Counted from the first letter of the stretch, positions 23,553-36,237 are shown. The stretch: 64,000 nucleotides of DNA from Omphiscola glabra (GCA_964017045.1 OZ024807.1:11844241-11908240); one strand, 5' to 3'. Program-made: numbers and translations. Notes: a model not told the origin generated them from the sequence alone.

Positions 23553-23882
23553 TTAAACTTCATGATTTCGCATCAAACTGTCGTTTCCCTATAACTTATT
23601 CTTCAAATTTTATGAATTTTACTGGAGAGTCTGAGAAAATGTGTTGTTTTTTTTAAAGAAAAACAAAACTACGGTTTTTAATGTGAGATGAATTATCCTG
23701 CAAGATCATAAAGACCACAGCAAACTTGGTTGTTGTATTGTGATGCTCTTATTGCGAACTGCACTGAATCCAAGAAGCGTGACCTTGGCCTGATAACGCT
23801 CTAAATGTTTTCATTAAAATTTCATTGGAAATGTTATGTTTTTATCCCTGAACAGCTAATTGATTTTAAGAAATAGAAACAA

Positions 23883-24425
23883 TTCTCTCTCTTCCTCTGT
23901 CTCTTCCCTCTCCATTTTTATATTTTACTCTCTCTATATATATATATATATGTTTCTCATCTCTCTCTTAATCTTTCCGACGTCCTCTTATCCAATGCCT
24001 ATACCTTACTCTCTCTCTCTCTCCTTTCTCTATTTCACTCTTTCCATCTCTCTCTCTCCCTTCCCCACCCCCCAAGTTTTCCTTGTGTATCTCTCCCTGT
24101 TTCTCTCCCTGACTCTCTCTCCTTGTCTCTCTCCAGTCTCTCTCTCCATATCACAGTTCCCCTCTCTCCCTCTCTCGCCTATTTTTCTCTCTTTCCCCCT
24201 CCCTTTCTCTCTCCCCTCTCTATCTCCCTGTCTGTCACTGTCTCTCTCCCTCTCTCTCCCCATATCACCGTCCCTCTCTCCCATTCTCTCTCCCTTTTTC
24301 TCTATCTACTTTGTTCTCTCTCCCTCTTTTCCTCTCTCTCTCTCATTCTATCTCCGCCTCTCTTTCTTTCTCTCTTTCTTTCTCTCTTTCGTTCTCTCTC
24401 TCTCTCTCTCCTATCTCTGCTGTTT
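23883..24425. repeat. CT-rich microsatellite tract
   Basis: Long imperfect (CT)n with TCTCTCCC and TTTCTC variants; includes a (TA)n run at about 23935-23951. Confidence 0.92.
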
Positions 24426-26029
24426 CTTTTTAAAGCTGACTTCTGGAACAGTTTCTCTGTGCCCCCCCCCCAACTTCTCCCGACCCATACACCGCCTTAA
24501 ATCGTGTCACTCTAAATCAAAATTTTCCCTCCGCTCTCCCTCCCTCCTCTTTTGCTCTTTGTGAAATCGATCGACGCTGACATATTTCCACTTCTTTGTA
24601 AGATTCCCCATTATTTCCATTTCTGCTCTTTTCAAAGCTGCAAATTGAATCAATTGAAATATGGTTAAAAAATCGCGGACATTGCAACCACTACAATGGG
24701 AAACATTTCCCACATGTTTTACTATGTCTCTTTACATGCCTCCTTATTTCTTTACTCCTCTTCACATTTCTCCCTCTTTTCTTACGTCTAATTGCATTTG
24801 TTTCTCTTTCTTAACATCTCCTTACATCCCCACCCTCATTTTTTCTTAACATTTCTCCCTCCTTTCTTACGTCTAATTGCATTTGTTTCTCTTTCTTAAC
24901 ATCTCCTTACATCCCCGCCCTCATTTTTTTCAACAGTTTCTTACATATATCCCTCTTTTTTTGTCTTTTTCCGTTGTAAAATAATTAATTAAATTTATCT
25001 TTACTATCTGTGTGTGATTACTTTGTTCGTCTTTTGTTTCCTACCTCACTATCGCGCCATCTGTTGCTATAGTAAGCCCCATGCGACCTACTACTCGTCC
25101 CGGTGTGTCATGTCCAACCAACTAAAAGACACGTATCTTTGACTATACCGCACCCTGGTAGCTCAGGGCAGTGGCACATTCGCCCTGTCTTCGAGCATTC
25201 AATCCCCCCCCCCCTTTTTTTTTCCTTTTTACCCCTCCCCCCACTCTTTCCACTTTCTGATCCCTCAAACGTCATCGCCTCATAATCAAGTCCAGGCAGA
25301 ATGAGGGACAACTCTGCCGATGGTAAAATTGCGCTTCTTTCTTCATCCCTTCACTCCACCCACAAAACTCATTCCGCACTTTTATTTGTGTTTCTGCTCA
25401 CTGACCCCCCCTTCTGTGTCTGTTCTCCGCGACCCGTTTCATTGTCTCCACTTGACACCCCCCTCTTCCCCACTTAAATCCTCAATTACTTCAACTCTAT
25501 ACATGCTCCACTTCCTTCGTAATCGTACCGGGGCTCAATTACTTCAACTCTATACATGCTACACTTCCTCCGTAATCGTTTTCCTCAGACCAATCCACTC
25601 AAACATATTGTGATTGTCCCCTCAGAACAGTTCATCCTGCTCCTCCCTAGCTCATGCTATAATTCTTAAGCTAGTAAGCCAATGATCATGTCCTATCCCC
25701 CCTCCTCCAATACTCTTCGTTTGGTTCCTGTAAATTCTATAAATACCTTTACTAATTGTCGTATTTTCTTCATGCATTTAGAGCTTCCATTTTCTCTCCT
25801 TCTCATCTAAGGTCGTTTAAAAAAAAAAAAAAAAGAAAAGAAACTAAATGATAAGCCATCGATTTGTTTGCGTTCTCATCGAATCGTTATCTGACGAGGC
25901 GCGCGCGGCCTTTTTGTGCCGGACCCAACACAGGGAAGCGCTTCTAGTGCTACTACAAGTCACAATGGTGACGTTTCCGTCATGGCCTAGTCGCTCTGCA
26001 AATAGGGCACCGCATCGTGGATATCTCTC
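24426..26029. other. Pyrimidine-rich intergenic DNA with short duplications, no gene
   Basis: It contains an 85-bp direct duplication (about 24766-24850 and 24851-24935, core ACGTCTAATTGCATTTG) and a 52-bp duplication (about 25489-25580, core TACTTCAACTCTATACATGC). No coding signal was recognised. Confidence 0.65.
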
Positions 26030-26150
26030 TTAGGTATGTGGATAAATTTCTGATGTAGTCTGGCACTCTGAAAGGTATGCTGGTAGATTTCTAATGTAGT
26101 CTGAAACTCGTTAGTTATGATGATAGATTTTTGACGTATTACGGCACTCG
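26030..26150. repeat. About 42-bp repeat, three copies
   Basis: The core GATAGATTTCTGATGTAGTC with TGGCACTC recurs three times with substitutions. Confidence 0.75.
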
Positions 26151-26934
26151 TATACGATATCCCATGTTCGTTGCTTTACCTCTGTCAGATTTGCAACAAG
26201 ATTTCGCGATGACGTCCGAAAATATTAAATACTTAATCATTTCAATAAAAAAAAAAAGTATATTTACATTGCAGTAGATTTTGTGTGATGCACCTGTGTT
26301 AATATCATAACAGACCATGTGATTTGCAAAGAGATTATAAACAAAACCAACATGCATTAATAGCTTCGATATATTACTATTCTACTAATGACCAGCTTTT
26401 AAACCAAATATCACAGCTTCCACATCTTACATCATTACTATCTTCAAAGCGATCTGATCGCCTCTGGAAAACTGACCGTCTTGATTAATAGGCGTTGTTT
26501 TGATATATTTCTTATGCCTTATATGTATTTTTTTTAAATTTAAATATCCCAACAGAATAACACAATGTCTTCATACAGTATCCATAACAATCGACATATG
26601 GATAAAGCCTTAGACTCTGTGGTGGGTGGAATCTGGTCCCTTGGGCGACGTCGACCTCTGACATGGATACAGCCCGGAATAAAAACCCACATCCACAGAT
26701 GTCAAATTTGACGAGACATTAAAAAACTGAGCTTTTCAGTAAGCTAAAATCGTTGTGGTCGTACCAGTAAAGCGTTATATCTGCCGGAAACTCTCCGGAT
26801 CCTTCACATTAATGATAACACAGTCTTACAGCGTTACTTTGTTCGGGTTTGGTTTGATGGTATTCTGCAATAATACGAAGATATCTTACGTCTCTGAGAT
26901 ACCACCTTGATAAATATACTTATCTTATGTTTTT
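26151..26934. other. Intergenic DNA, nothing recognised
   Basis: No exon, RNA gene or mobile element was recognised. Confidence 0.5.
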
Positions 26935-27355
26935 GAGCTTTAGCTTTACCAAAATGGTTCCCAGTTTATGCCAGTGAGCTACAACTTTACTAAAAGTGTT
27001 CCCCAAATTAGGTCTGTGAGCTACAACTTTACTTAAATTGTTCCCCCAAATTAGGTCTGTGAGCTACAACTTTACTAAAATTGCTCCCCCAAATTAGGTC
27101 TGTGAGCTACAACTTTACTAAAATTGTTCCCCCAAATTAGGTCTATGAGCTACAACTTTATTAAAATTGTTCCCCAAATTAGGTCTGTGAGCTACAACTT
27201 TACTTAAATTGTTCCCCCAAATTAGGTCTGTGAGCTACAACTTTACTTAAATTTTCCCCCCAAATTAGGTCTGTGAGCTACAACTTTACTAAAATTGTTC
27301 CCCAAATTAGGTCTGTGAGCTACAACTTTACTAAAATTGTTCCTAGCTTATGTAT
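26935..27355. repeat. 43-bp minisatellite, about 10 copies
   Basis: The unit contains GTGAGCTACAACTTTACT and TTGTTCCCCCAAATTAGGTC. The C-run length varies between copies. Confidence 0.94.
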
Positions 27356-28315
27356 GTGAACTCAACTTCACTCAACAAATTCCTATCATATATTTAAGCC
27401 AACAACATTCCTAACCATGCATGGTATGGTAATTAGCTAAACGAGTTTATCTTGACATAATACACAGAACTATAATAATATTTGGCCAACATGAAGAACT
27501 GGGGGGGTTGGGGGCAGTGGTCCCCGAGACTTTGTGTGAGCCACTACAAGTATGAGATCTCTATTTACTGGTGGATTTGTCTTCAAGGCAGCATTACGTA
27601 AGTGGAAATCAAAAGCTTGTGTGCAGTCCTTGTTAAATTTCAGATGTTCAGATGTGATCTTAAGTGTGCAATCATCTGAAAGGTCATTTCTAGCCTTCAG
27701 AATCGGGGAGCCCCTGACGATGTGACAGACCAATCGATGCCATTATTCGGGAGGGTAGATGCGGTGGGTTTTTACTCTCATCACTGTAGTGCCCGTTTAC
27801 TGGTAGGAAGCCTGGGTCGGTGTTATGGGGGGGGGGGGATTGTAATGGGTTAAGTTGACATTTCAAACATTAAAGACAGATATTCTGTTACCATTGTCTT
27901 TTGCTAAGCTAGTTTAGTTTAATTGCTTGTCGTGGACGTGTTGTAGGACTAAGGGTTGGTTCACACGATCAAATTTTCCTTCAAGCATTTGATGCAACTC
28001 GTTTATGAAGCCTTGTCACAGCTTTCAAATTGCTATTTGATCAAATCCCCCAAAGAAGAAACCACGCACAAAATAGTGCGTTCATGCAACAATTTGACGC
28101 GAAATTTGATCGTGTGAACTGACGCTAAGCGATTACATTAAGCCCTAATGTGAAAAGTTGCATGTGTCATTTGGTAACAGCTATATATTTTATGATAAAA
28201 GCACACATATCTAAAGGTCTTAAGTCCTATTTAGATAATTACCCTTTATTACCACACTCCAACCCCCCCACCCAACCCACCAATTCTCTTAGCTTTACTC
28301 TATCTCAGTGGTTCT
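27356..28315. other. Intergenic DNA, no gene recognised
   Basis: The minus frame at 27470-27733 is open for 87 codons but resembles nothing I know and has no flanking splice signals. A G-run lies at about 27828-27838. Confidence 0.5.
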
Positions 28316-28505
28316 CAACCTTCTTAATGCCACGACCCTTTAATACAATTCCTCATGCTGTAGCGACCCCCAACCCCAAAATTCGTTTTGATGCTACTTC
28401 ATAACGGTAGAGTATTATATCTGGTTTTCGATGGTCTTAGGCGACCACTGTGAAAGGGCTGTTTGACCCCCAAAGAGGTCACGACCCAGAGGTTGAGAAC
28501 CGCTG
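28316..28505 (-). mobile_element. SPIN-like hAT MITE (190 bp)
   Basis: Starts CAGTGGTTCTCAACC and ends GGTTGAGAACCGCTG; inverted relative to the copy at 10563. Flanks CTCTATCT (28308-28315) and CTCTAACT (28506-28513) match at seven of eight. The core phrase GATGGTCTTAGGCGACC is intact. Confidence 0.88.
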
Positions 28506-28978
28506 CTCTAACTCAATTTTTAGTTTTTATCAAGTGTTTTTGTACTCTGTCGAGTATGTATATTGACTTGTTATTGTTGCGCACCGAATGCTGTGTTTTA
28601 GTGTCCGCGGCGTGACCTGTGTGTTACTTTGTTTAATGAACGCGTCCAACGCCAAGAGGCTTGTGACATACTTTTGTTTAGTTGTTACGCAGAATCTTAC
28701 AATCTGGCTTTTTGTGTGCGTGCTGTTCGTTTTGGCAGCGGCAGTCTCAGCAGTGGAATGAGACGGTTGTATTACGGTCTTTCTGTGGCGAACCTGCGCT
28801 TTTGTGTTTGAATTATTGTACGACCAAAGGAGAAAGACGCACGGATAAAAGTGTACGTTGTTCTTGAACGGGGGCTTGGGTTCGGTTAATCAGATTACGA
28901 CGCATGAGGAGAATTGGCCTGTTTATAACATTCATGACGGACGCGACACACTCCATCTTTCGAATCTCTCAGGCTTCT

Positions 28979-29055
28979 ATTTATTAAATCCTATTTATTA
29001 AATCCTATTTATTAAATCCTATTTATTAAATCCTATTTATTCAATCCTATTTATT
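28979..29055. repeat. 14-bp repeat, five copies
   Basis: The unit TATTTATTAAATCC recurs immediately upstream of the dispersed repeat at 29052. Confidence 0.92.
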
Positions 29056-29475
29056 AACTTTGCTTTTGTTCGTGGATGGCTGACAAAAAAATCGTCGGAT
29101 GGCTAATCGACCCGCTTCCCGTCAACCCATCGAGCTGAAACTTGGCACATAGACGGACTCATTCCCGGCGACATCACCTTCTTTCAAATTCTCAGCCCTA
29201 CCCCCCCCCCCCCCCCCACAATACCAACCACACAAAATCAGTTTTTTTTCTCTCCCGATTTTCAAGAGGAAGATGTAGGGAATATGATGACACTGATTTT
29301 ATGAAATACAATTCCAGATAACTGCGCTAAATGAGTTTAGTTTTAAATATCGCAAGTGCGTTTGGTGCGTAATATGTTCTTTTGTTGTTCTGCAATAGTT
29401 GGTGTAGTAAATCTGCGTTGTAAAAGAGCGTGGATCATTATGATATTAATATAGTTCAGGGGTATGACAAAAAAT
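29052..29475. repeat. Dispersed repeat family, copy A
   Basis: Collinear with 37165-37575. Shared phrases: GAGCTGAAACTTGGCACA, a C-run, ACACAAAATCAGCTTTTT-like, CGCTAAATGAG, GTTTGGTGCGTAATA and ACAGTTCAGGGG-like. No terminal repeats or coding frame were identified, so the class is unknown. Confidence 0.75.
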
Positions 29476-29674
29476 GTGCGGTTATAGCCGGTGGTGGGGA
29501 GTGGGGCTGGGCTAAAATTGGGATTCTTATGAAGTCAGCTACTTGTGTGCATATTTAGTCAAATTTTCCTCCCCCATTTCCCCACCCCACACTGTTCTAT
29601 ATTGCATTTTAAAACGTCTTTACACGAAAATCTTTTTTGGTTTTTTTTTTGGTTTGTTTAATTCATTGTATGTC

Positions 29675-30055
29675 GATCGCTCAAGCCTACATGGGATAGC
29701 GTGACCTCTGGCTAGCATCCAACTAGACTGCAGGTCTACATGGGATAGCTTGACCTCTGGCCAGCATCCAACAGGACTGGGCTGTTACGTATACAATATC
29801 CGATACCATCAACAAACAGTTCATAATGCAAATAAATGTTCTAAGTCTTCAGTGTCAGCTACATTAAGTCATTGACTCTGTGCTAGAGTCTTCAGTGGCA
29901 GCCACAGTAAGTCATTGACTCGGTGTTAACGTCAGCAGTGGTAGCCACAGTAAGTCATTGACTCGGCGTTAGCGTCTTAAGTGGCAGTCACATTAAGTCA
30001 TTGACTCATTTTTAGCGTCTTCGGTGGCAGTCACATTAAGTCATTGACTCGCTGT
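29675..30055. repeat. Two adjacent minisatellites (49 bp x2; 43 bp x5)
   Basis: The first unit contains CTACATGGGATAGC and GACCTCTGGC; the second (29845-30055) contains GGCAGCCACAGTAAGTCATT and GACTCGGTGTTA. Confidence 0.85.
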
Positions 30056-30489
30056 TTATGGCAACCTGGCAAAACTGTGATTCCTGCAACCAGTCATCAC
30101 CACCCCCAATACGTTGTATGGCCTAAGCATTCCTGGCGTCTCTGTGACACTCTCATGGCGTAGGCTAATGTTTGTTTGTTTTGTTTTTTTTTTGCCACCA
30201 GACCAGGGGACCGCTCCCACTGTAACCCATCGAATATTTATAAAGGCTAATGAGTTGATGATAATAGCCATGTCGTTATTGTTTCCAGGCCCGGTGGGGG
30301 GGGGGGGGGCGTAACCATAGCAACCGTCTGCAAACATAAGCTACGAATAAATTCTGAATCTCAGAAAACGCTTAAGCGTAGTCAGATATTTTATGTGATA
30401 TTTTTAGGACATCGCTTAAATGGCATTATATTAATTATTGACCCCAAAAAAACAACAACAAAAACAACCAATTAATCAATCATGTATAT

Positions 30490-30686
30490 CAGCGGTTCTC
30501 AACCTATGGGTCGCGACCCCTTTGGGGGTCGAACGGCTCTTTTCTAGGGGTCGCCTAAGACCATCGGAAAAGACATATACTCTACAGTTACGAAGTTGGA
30601 ACGAAAATAATTATGTGGTTGGGGCTCGCAGCAACATGAGGAACTTTATTAAAGGGTCGCGGCACCAGGAAGTTTGAGAACCGCTG
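30490..30686 (+). mobile_element. SPIN-like hAT MITE (197 bp), perfect target duplication
   Basis: Starts CAGCGGTTCTCAACC, continues ATGGGTCGCGACCCCTTTGG, and ends TTTGAGAACCGCTG. Flanks ATGTATAT (30482-30489) and ATGTATAT (30687-30694) are identical. It is the best preserved copy in the window. Confidence 0.92.
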
Positions 30687-30694
30687 ATGTATAT

Positions 30695-32114
30695 AGGGGG
30701 AGAGAGACCGCAATCAGTTTAAGGAAATGGAAAATAAATGGAACAAAGTGTGGGAAAACCGAAAGAAAAACAAAGAACGCAAACAAAACAACGAACGTGC
30801 CGGCAAGAAGCCTTCGTCACCTAACAAACAACCGTGAAAGCAGATTAAAATTAAAGTAACACTTAGCTGAAATGTTTTGTCCGAGAAGAGAGCAAGAGAA
30901 TGTGCAAGATTTATGTATAGACATACACCCTTTTAATGCGGAGGATATGGAATCTGGCACCACCCTTACATTGCAGCTCTTCCAAGAGGGTCTCTTCTTG
31001 TGTGCACTTGTAGAGAAGAACGCCGCAATAAATCGATGCTGAGACAAATTGAACCTTTACATTAAAACACTGTGCAATCAATGACCAACCCAATTGTTAT
31101 AGTGTGATCTCCGAGTCCCGGCAGCCGTGGCCATGTTTGCATCAAATTAGGTCAATGACATCACCCTGACAAGTGGACAGCTAAGAGGACAGCCCGAAGA
31201 TGCTGCCCCCCTCTCCTCACACCTCCCCCCCCCCCCCCCAACTTTCCCCAGCCTCGCAGGGTTCGCAAAAGTTTCCTGATTTAAGTGAGGGGAAGTCATG
31301 CAAAAGGAAACCCGATACGTTCGGATGTCACCCATGGACACTCGAAAAAGGGTGTTGGGGACGGGGGTGGAATAAGGTCACAGACTTCCCGCGGGAAGCG
31401 TGCGTGCCTCCTCTATAGACTCATGAAGCAAACTTCAGTGTGGAATAGGTGGAGGTGCCGCCGCTGGTGAGTCTATAACTCTGAGAGGGGTCTCTAAAGT
31501 GATTCCATCTCAACCACGGTGTTAGTGGGGGGGGGGGGGGGGGGGGGGAAAGGAGTGGGGTGGGATTTGTATGGGGGAGAAGGGAATGGGGTGGAGGTCC
31601 CTAGATCTTACATCCCTATGAAAGGATAGAAAGAAAGATCAAACGCTCCTTCCATATCACGGCGAGTCAAAATAGCTTAAAGTGTTAAAATTCTCCAAAT
31701 TATACGTGGGGGAAAGGGATGAAATATAATTATTTACTAACTTTAGAAGCAACAATATGAAACAACAAATCTCAGCATACAACAAACAAATATTTAATTT
31801 GTTGGTATATCTTTTCAAACATATATCTCTCGTCACGTCAGCGGTGCTATTTTATGATATATGATTTGGCGCAAATGATAAAAAAAATGTATTTTCCTAA
31901 AAATATTCCTTTAATTAATATTTCTTATTTTAGTCTGTCTGTCGTAATCACTGATGGCAAATGTAGTTAATATAATTTTTTTTTTAAAACATTGAGTCAT
32001 TCTAATGATGCTGTCCACGAGCGGTTACTCTAATACGAGACTAATTTTTGTTTACAGTTAACAACATGCTAATATCAGTATTTCAGCCTTCCCCCCCCCC
32101 CTCCCCTTTTTTTT
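30695..32114. other. Intergenic DNA, no gene recognised
   Basis: It contains C-runs near 31224-31238 and 32090-32100 and a G-run of about 23 at 31527-31549. Open frames at 30817-31093 (minus) have no recognisable motif. Confidence 0.5.
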
Positions 32115-32570
32115 TTAGAGTAACGTGTCGTGAATCGTGCGTCTTGGATCGCGTGTCTTGCGTCGTGTGTCTTTGATCGTGTGTCTTGCGTCGTGGGTCG
32201 TGTGTCTTGAGTTGTGCGTCTTGCTGCGTGTGTCTTGCGGCGTGTGGCTTGGTTCGTGCGTCTTGGGTCGTGTGTCTTGGGTCGTGTGTCTTGGTTCGTG
32301 TGTCTTGGTTCGTGTGTCTTGGGTCGTGTGTCTTGCGGCGTGTGGCTTGGTTCGTGTGTCTTGGGTCGTGTGTCTTGGGTCGTGTGTCTTGGGTCGTGTG
32401 TCTTGGTTCGTGTGTCTTGGGTCGTGTGTCTTAGTTCGTGTGTCTTGGGTCGTGTGTCTTGCGGCGTGTGGCTTGGTTCGTGCGTCTTGGGTCGTGCATC
32501 TTGGTTCGTGTGTCTTGGGTCGTGTGTCTTGGGTCTTGAGCCGTGTGTCTTGATTCGTGTGTCCTGCTGT
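32115..32570. repeat. 14-bp minisatellite, about 32 copies
   Basis: The unit is GTCTTGGGTCGTGT with GCGGCGTGTGGCTTGGTTCG variants at regular spacing, hinting at a longer super-unit. Because 14 is not a multiple of three, the peptide it would encode cycles through frames, yet all frames stay open. Confidence 0.94.
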
Positions 32571-32699
32571 AATACCACAATGCTCGTCGTTTGGCATTCA
32601 TCTGCGATCAATTCGAAAATAACATATCTGTGACTCGTCGATAACCCCAGTTTTTGAGACAGGTTGGATTCCGCTAGCATACTGAGTTCATTCTTTATT

Positions 32700-33085
32700 G
32701 TGAGACTCCTAGCCATTCCCAACTCAGTCACACTCTCACTCCTAGCCATTCCCAACTCAGTCACACTCTCACTCCTAGCCATTCCCAACTCAGTCACACT
32801 CTCACTCCTAGCCATTCCCAACTCAGTCACACTCTCACTCCCAGCCATTCCCAACTCAGTCACACTCTCACTCCTAGCCATTCCCAACTCAGTCACACTC
32901 TCACTCCTAGCCATTCCCAACTCAGTCACACTCTCACTCCTAGCCATTCCCAACTCAGTCACACTCTCACTCCTAGCCATTCCCAACTCAGTCACACTCT
33001 CACTCCTAGCCATTCCCAACTTAGTCACACTCTCACTCCTAGCCCTTCCCTTCTTAGTCACACTCTCACTCCTAGCCATTCCCAC
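32700..33085. repeat. 33-bp minisatellite, about 12 near-identical copies
   Basis: The unit is CTCCTAGCCATTCCCAACTC then AGTCACACTCTCA. Eleven codons on either strand (LLAIPNSVTLS / SESVTELGMAR). Near-identical copies indicate recent expansion. Confidence 0.95.
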
Positions 33086-33589
33086 GGCTTACGCTATTAC
33101 AATCAAAGATGACTCCTCATTTTTATCTCCCTTTTACATTTTCCATTCGCCCTGTGAATTATCTTCCCCTCTCAGTTTTCCATTGTTAAGTCCTAATTGT
33201 GGTTAGAAATGGCGCACAATCCTTGCCCTTATGAGGCCCTCCCTTTTAAAAAATAAGTTATTAGGCCCTCATTATCCCCTTCCTCTATTTACATGGAGCC
33301 GACTATGCTATGAATACATGCCTGTAATTAATCCTAATTGGATGCATGAGTCGTGACGCATCTACACTGCAGTCGCACTGTGCTTGTTAACATTATGAGC
33401 CGGGGGTTGTGTGTGTGTGGGGGGTTGGGTGTGGGGGGTTGGGTGTGGGGGCGGATTGGGTTGGGGGGGGGGGGGCTAAAATTGGAGCTGCAATTATCGA
33501 GTTGTTTTGTTAGTGGAATGAAGAGGAGGGGAATATTCGAAGTGGAGGAATTTAGATTGATGCTTGGAGGAAGGGATAGGGAGGTGCTT
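33086..33589. other. Intergenic DNA, G-rich patch, no gene
   Basis: A GTGTGGGGG-rich patch lies at 33411-33475; nothing else was recognised. Confidence 0.55.
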
Positions 33590-33800
33590 GGGACATGGAA
33601 TGCTGGCTCGGAGGAAGGGATATAGAGATGCGTGGGACAGGGAATACTGGCTCGTATGAAGGGATAGGGAGGTGCTTGGGACAGGAAATACTGGCTCGGA
33701 TGAAGGAATAGAGAGGTGCTTGGGACAGGGAATACTGGCGAGACAGGGAATGCTGGCGAGACAGGGAATGCTGGCGAGATAGGGAATGCTGGCGAGACAG
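33590..33800. repeat. Nested minisatellite, about 45 bp and 18 bp units
   Basis: Four diverged copies of a GGCTCGGATGAAGGGATAG-type unit are followed by four copies of GAGACAGGGAATGCTGGC. Confidence 0.85.
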
Positions 33801-35131
33801 AATTCAGAGAGTATATTTTCAGGCTTGGAAAGGAGGATGATAAAGTACTGGAGTTTGGTGGAAAGAGAAAGATTGAGAGAGAGTGGGAGAAATAGAGGGA
33901 GGAGTTATAAGCAGGATGAAGAAAAAGAAAGAAATGAAGCTTAGATGAAGAGAAAAAGACGGAATTGTGAAATATTAATAAGGAAATGTAAGAGAAAGAC
34001 ACGAAAGAATGCTGCGGAAATTAGAGAACGAATGAAAGATAGAGAAAGGAAGAGAGACGGTGAGTCTGAAAGGGATAGAGAGAATGGGAGGTTGAGAAAA
34101 TAAGACAGGGGAACTGAAAGAGATGGAGAAATGGAGAGGTAATGAGAGAGAGAGATAGTGTGAGGGGATGAGATTGTTTGAGAGAAAGAGGGGGGGGCAA
34201 TGTAACCAGGTCAAAATCCTCAAATATGAATCCCATTTCTACGTGCTCACATGACGAGAGGGGAGATTTGGGAGGGGGTGGGTGGGGGATGAGGCCTGGA
34301 ATATGCCACCGTCAATGGCCTGTCTGGAATCTAATATCAGCAGCTGCCAGAGAGATCCAACTTCATCACCGGAGGTCGCTACAAGTTCGCCGCCAGACCT
34401 GTGGCAGACTGGTCCAACTGCTCAGATTCAAACTGCGCTTGTTGCTTGTGAGTGTAGCGTCCCCCCACACCCCCCCCCCCACACACAGCTCTCTCAGCCT
34501 GGCCTTGGTCGCAACACCCTTATGACGGATGTGGCTGTCTCCTCCCGTCGCTCCCTAGCGCCGAGATCCATAGCATTTAGTGTGATACTTGGGACAGGCG
34601 CCTGCTTTTCACGTTTTATTTCCATAGGACCTAACGTATTTACAACGAGATTAACGTGTGAGTTCAGAGATTAAACGCGAATGTAGTGCTTTTTTTAGGG
34701 GATAGAGTACCCGCATTTTTAGGGAAAACCCGTTAGTCAAGTTTTTTCTTGGAATTAGCAGCGGATCCTGAGGACACAGCAGTGCTTCGTTGGATTATTT
34801 CATTTTGAACGTCTATATATATCACAGTGAGCCGCTGATTGAAATAAATAGTAGAAGGTTTGTGGTGTTTGTGGGTAATGGTTAGCCCGGCAGATTCATC
34901 TCATGAACTCTGACACTTTGTGATTGCAAATGAAAACGAAAGTGTATTGAAGTTGTGTGCACAAAATGTCAACAGTGTATAAGACTTTGGCAGCTTTTCA
35001 TAGACAAATAATATTTTTTTAACGCTAAAGCATACTTTTAAAAAGATGAACGTCCTCCGTCATGACAGTGGTGTTGTTACATTTATGAACATTTTGCTTC
35101 ATTTAGATATAGAATATGTGTTCCTCTATCC
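33801..35131. other. GA-rich then mixed intergenic DNA; one weak exon-like patch
   Basis: 33830-34190 is purine-rich. Around 34300-34447 a + frame reads MPPSMACLESNISSCQRDP and stays open up to a GTGAGTGT donor-like site at 34448. Composition is more coding-like than the surroundings, but no acceptor or family match is evident, so I do not call a gene. Confidence 0.35.
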
Positions 35132-35447
35132 CAGAGGTTCTCAACATGTGGGTCGTGATCCCTTAGGGCAGTGGTTCTCAACCTGCCTAATTCCACGACC
35201 CTTTTATACAGTTCTTCACGTTGTGGCGACCCCCAGCCACAAAAATTATTTTCTTCGCTACTTCATAACTGTAGAGCATGTGTGTTTTCAGATGGTCTTA
35301 GGCGACCCCTGGGAAAGGGTCGTGCGACGCAAGGATCACCGGAGACCGTGGGAAAACACATATGTATGAAGAAGCAACGAACATAATTTTATGGTGGGCG
35401 TCACCACTACATGAGACAATGTGTTAAAGGAAGGTTGAGAACCACTG
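35132..35447 (+). mobile_element. Compound SPIN-like MITE (one copy inside another), 316 bp
   Basis: The outer ends are CAGAGGTTCTCAACATG and GGTTGAGAACCACTG; flanks CTCTATCC and CGCTATCT match at six of eight. A second, inverted terminus CAGTGGTTCTCAACC starts at 35169 and runs to about 35345, where it lacks its own far end. Either a nested insertion followed by deletion or recombination between two copies would explain this. Confidence 0.78.
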
Positions 35448-36237
35448 CGCTATCTGTTATGTTGTTCAAAGAAGTATATAGACTCAGATAACGGGACGCC
35501 ATCCTTCACCTCCCAGGATACCCCATCCCCATCTCACATTAAACCGGACCAAACATATTAGACACCCTTAACATTTCCGGCTACCCGATACGGGTCTCCT
35601 CTTTTGATTCTATGGCCTTGACATGACATGGAATCCATCTGACATGTGACATCTGACGGCTCAATTCTGCTAGAGGCGTGTGAGTGAGCGTGTGTGGGGG
35701 TGGGTGGGTGATGGTGGTGGTGACTCTATGAGAAAACGGATGATATTTAAAGCGATATGTCACACGCGGTTAACAGCGAGCGAGTTGACATCTGTTTGTA
35801 TGACATTTGTGACATTTGCAGTGCGATGCTCTCAACTCACGTTTTATGCCATTCTCTAAATGACGCATATTTTTATTTGTTTTTGCGTCATATTCCAGTT
35901 TTGCGACATCCTGTGCCATGTCTTACTTGTCACACGTTCTTATTTCATATGTGCTTCTTTCTTTATGGACACATATAAGATATCTTATGGATGGACATGG
36001 CGTCATATTCTACGATTGTATCATACCCCCACCTCCCCCCACCCCCCATACACCTGATCAATAATCTACGTTTTAATTATGAGATTATTCTCGTTGAATT
36101 TATTTTATATTTTGTGTGTTTAAATAGAGGTTTTCAAATTTCAATGTTTCATTAAGTTTGTGACAGATCACATCATGACTCAGGTTCCTATTAGCAAAGA
36201 TTACCCCCCCCCCTTTCTTTTTCTTTTCCCAGAAAAA
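35448..36237. other. Intergenic DNA, no gene recognised
   Basis: Nothing beyond C-runs near 36027-36048 and 36204-36213. Confidence 0.5.

Noticed and set aside
22508..23563. 351-codon minus-strand frame with cysteine-rich 13-residue repeats, superficially like a secreted repeat protein
   Set aside because: It is a pure 39-bp minisatellite; the neighbouring frames are open too, and there is no unique domain, convincing signal peptide or splice site.
23860..24564. 234-codon serine/leucine/proline frame
   Set aside because: A by-product of the CT microsatellite tract.
32075..33085. 336-codon minus-strand frame joining two arrays
   Set aside because: It simply runs through a 33-bp array and a 14-bp array; the second cycles frames with no constant peptide.
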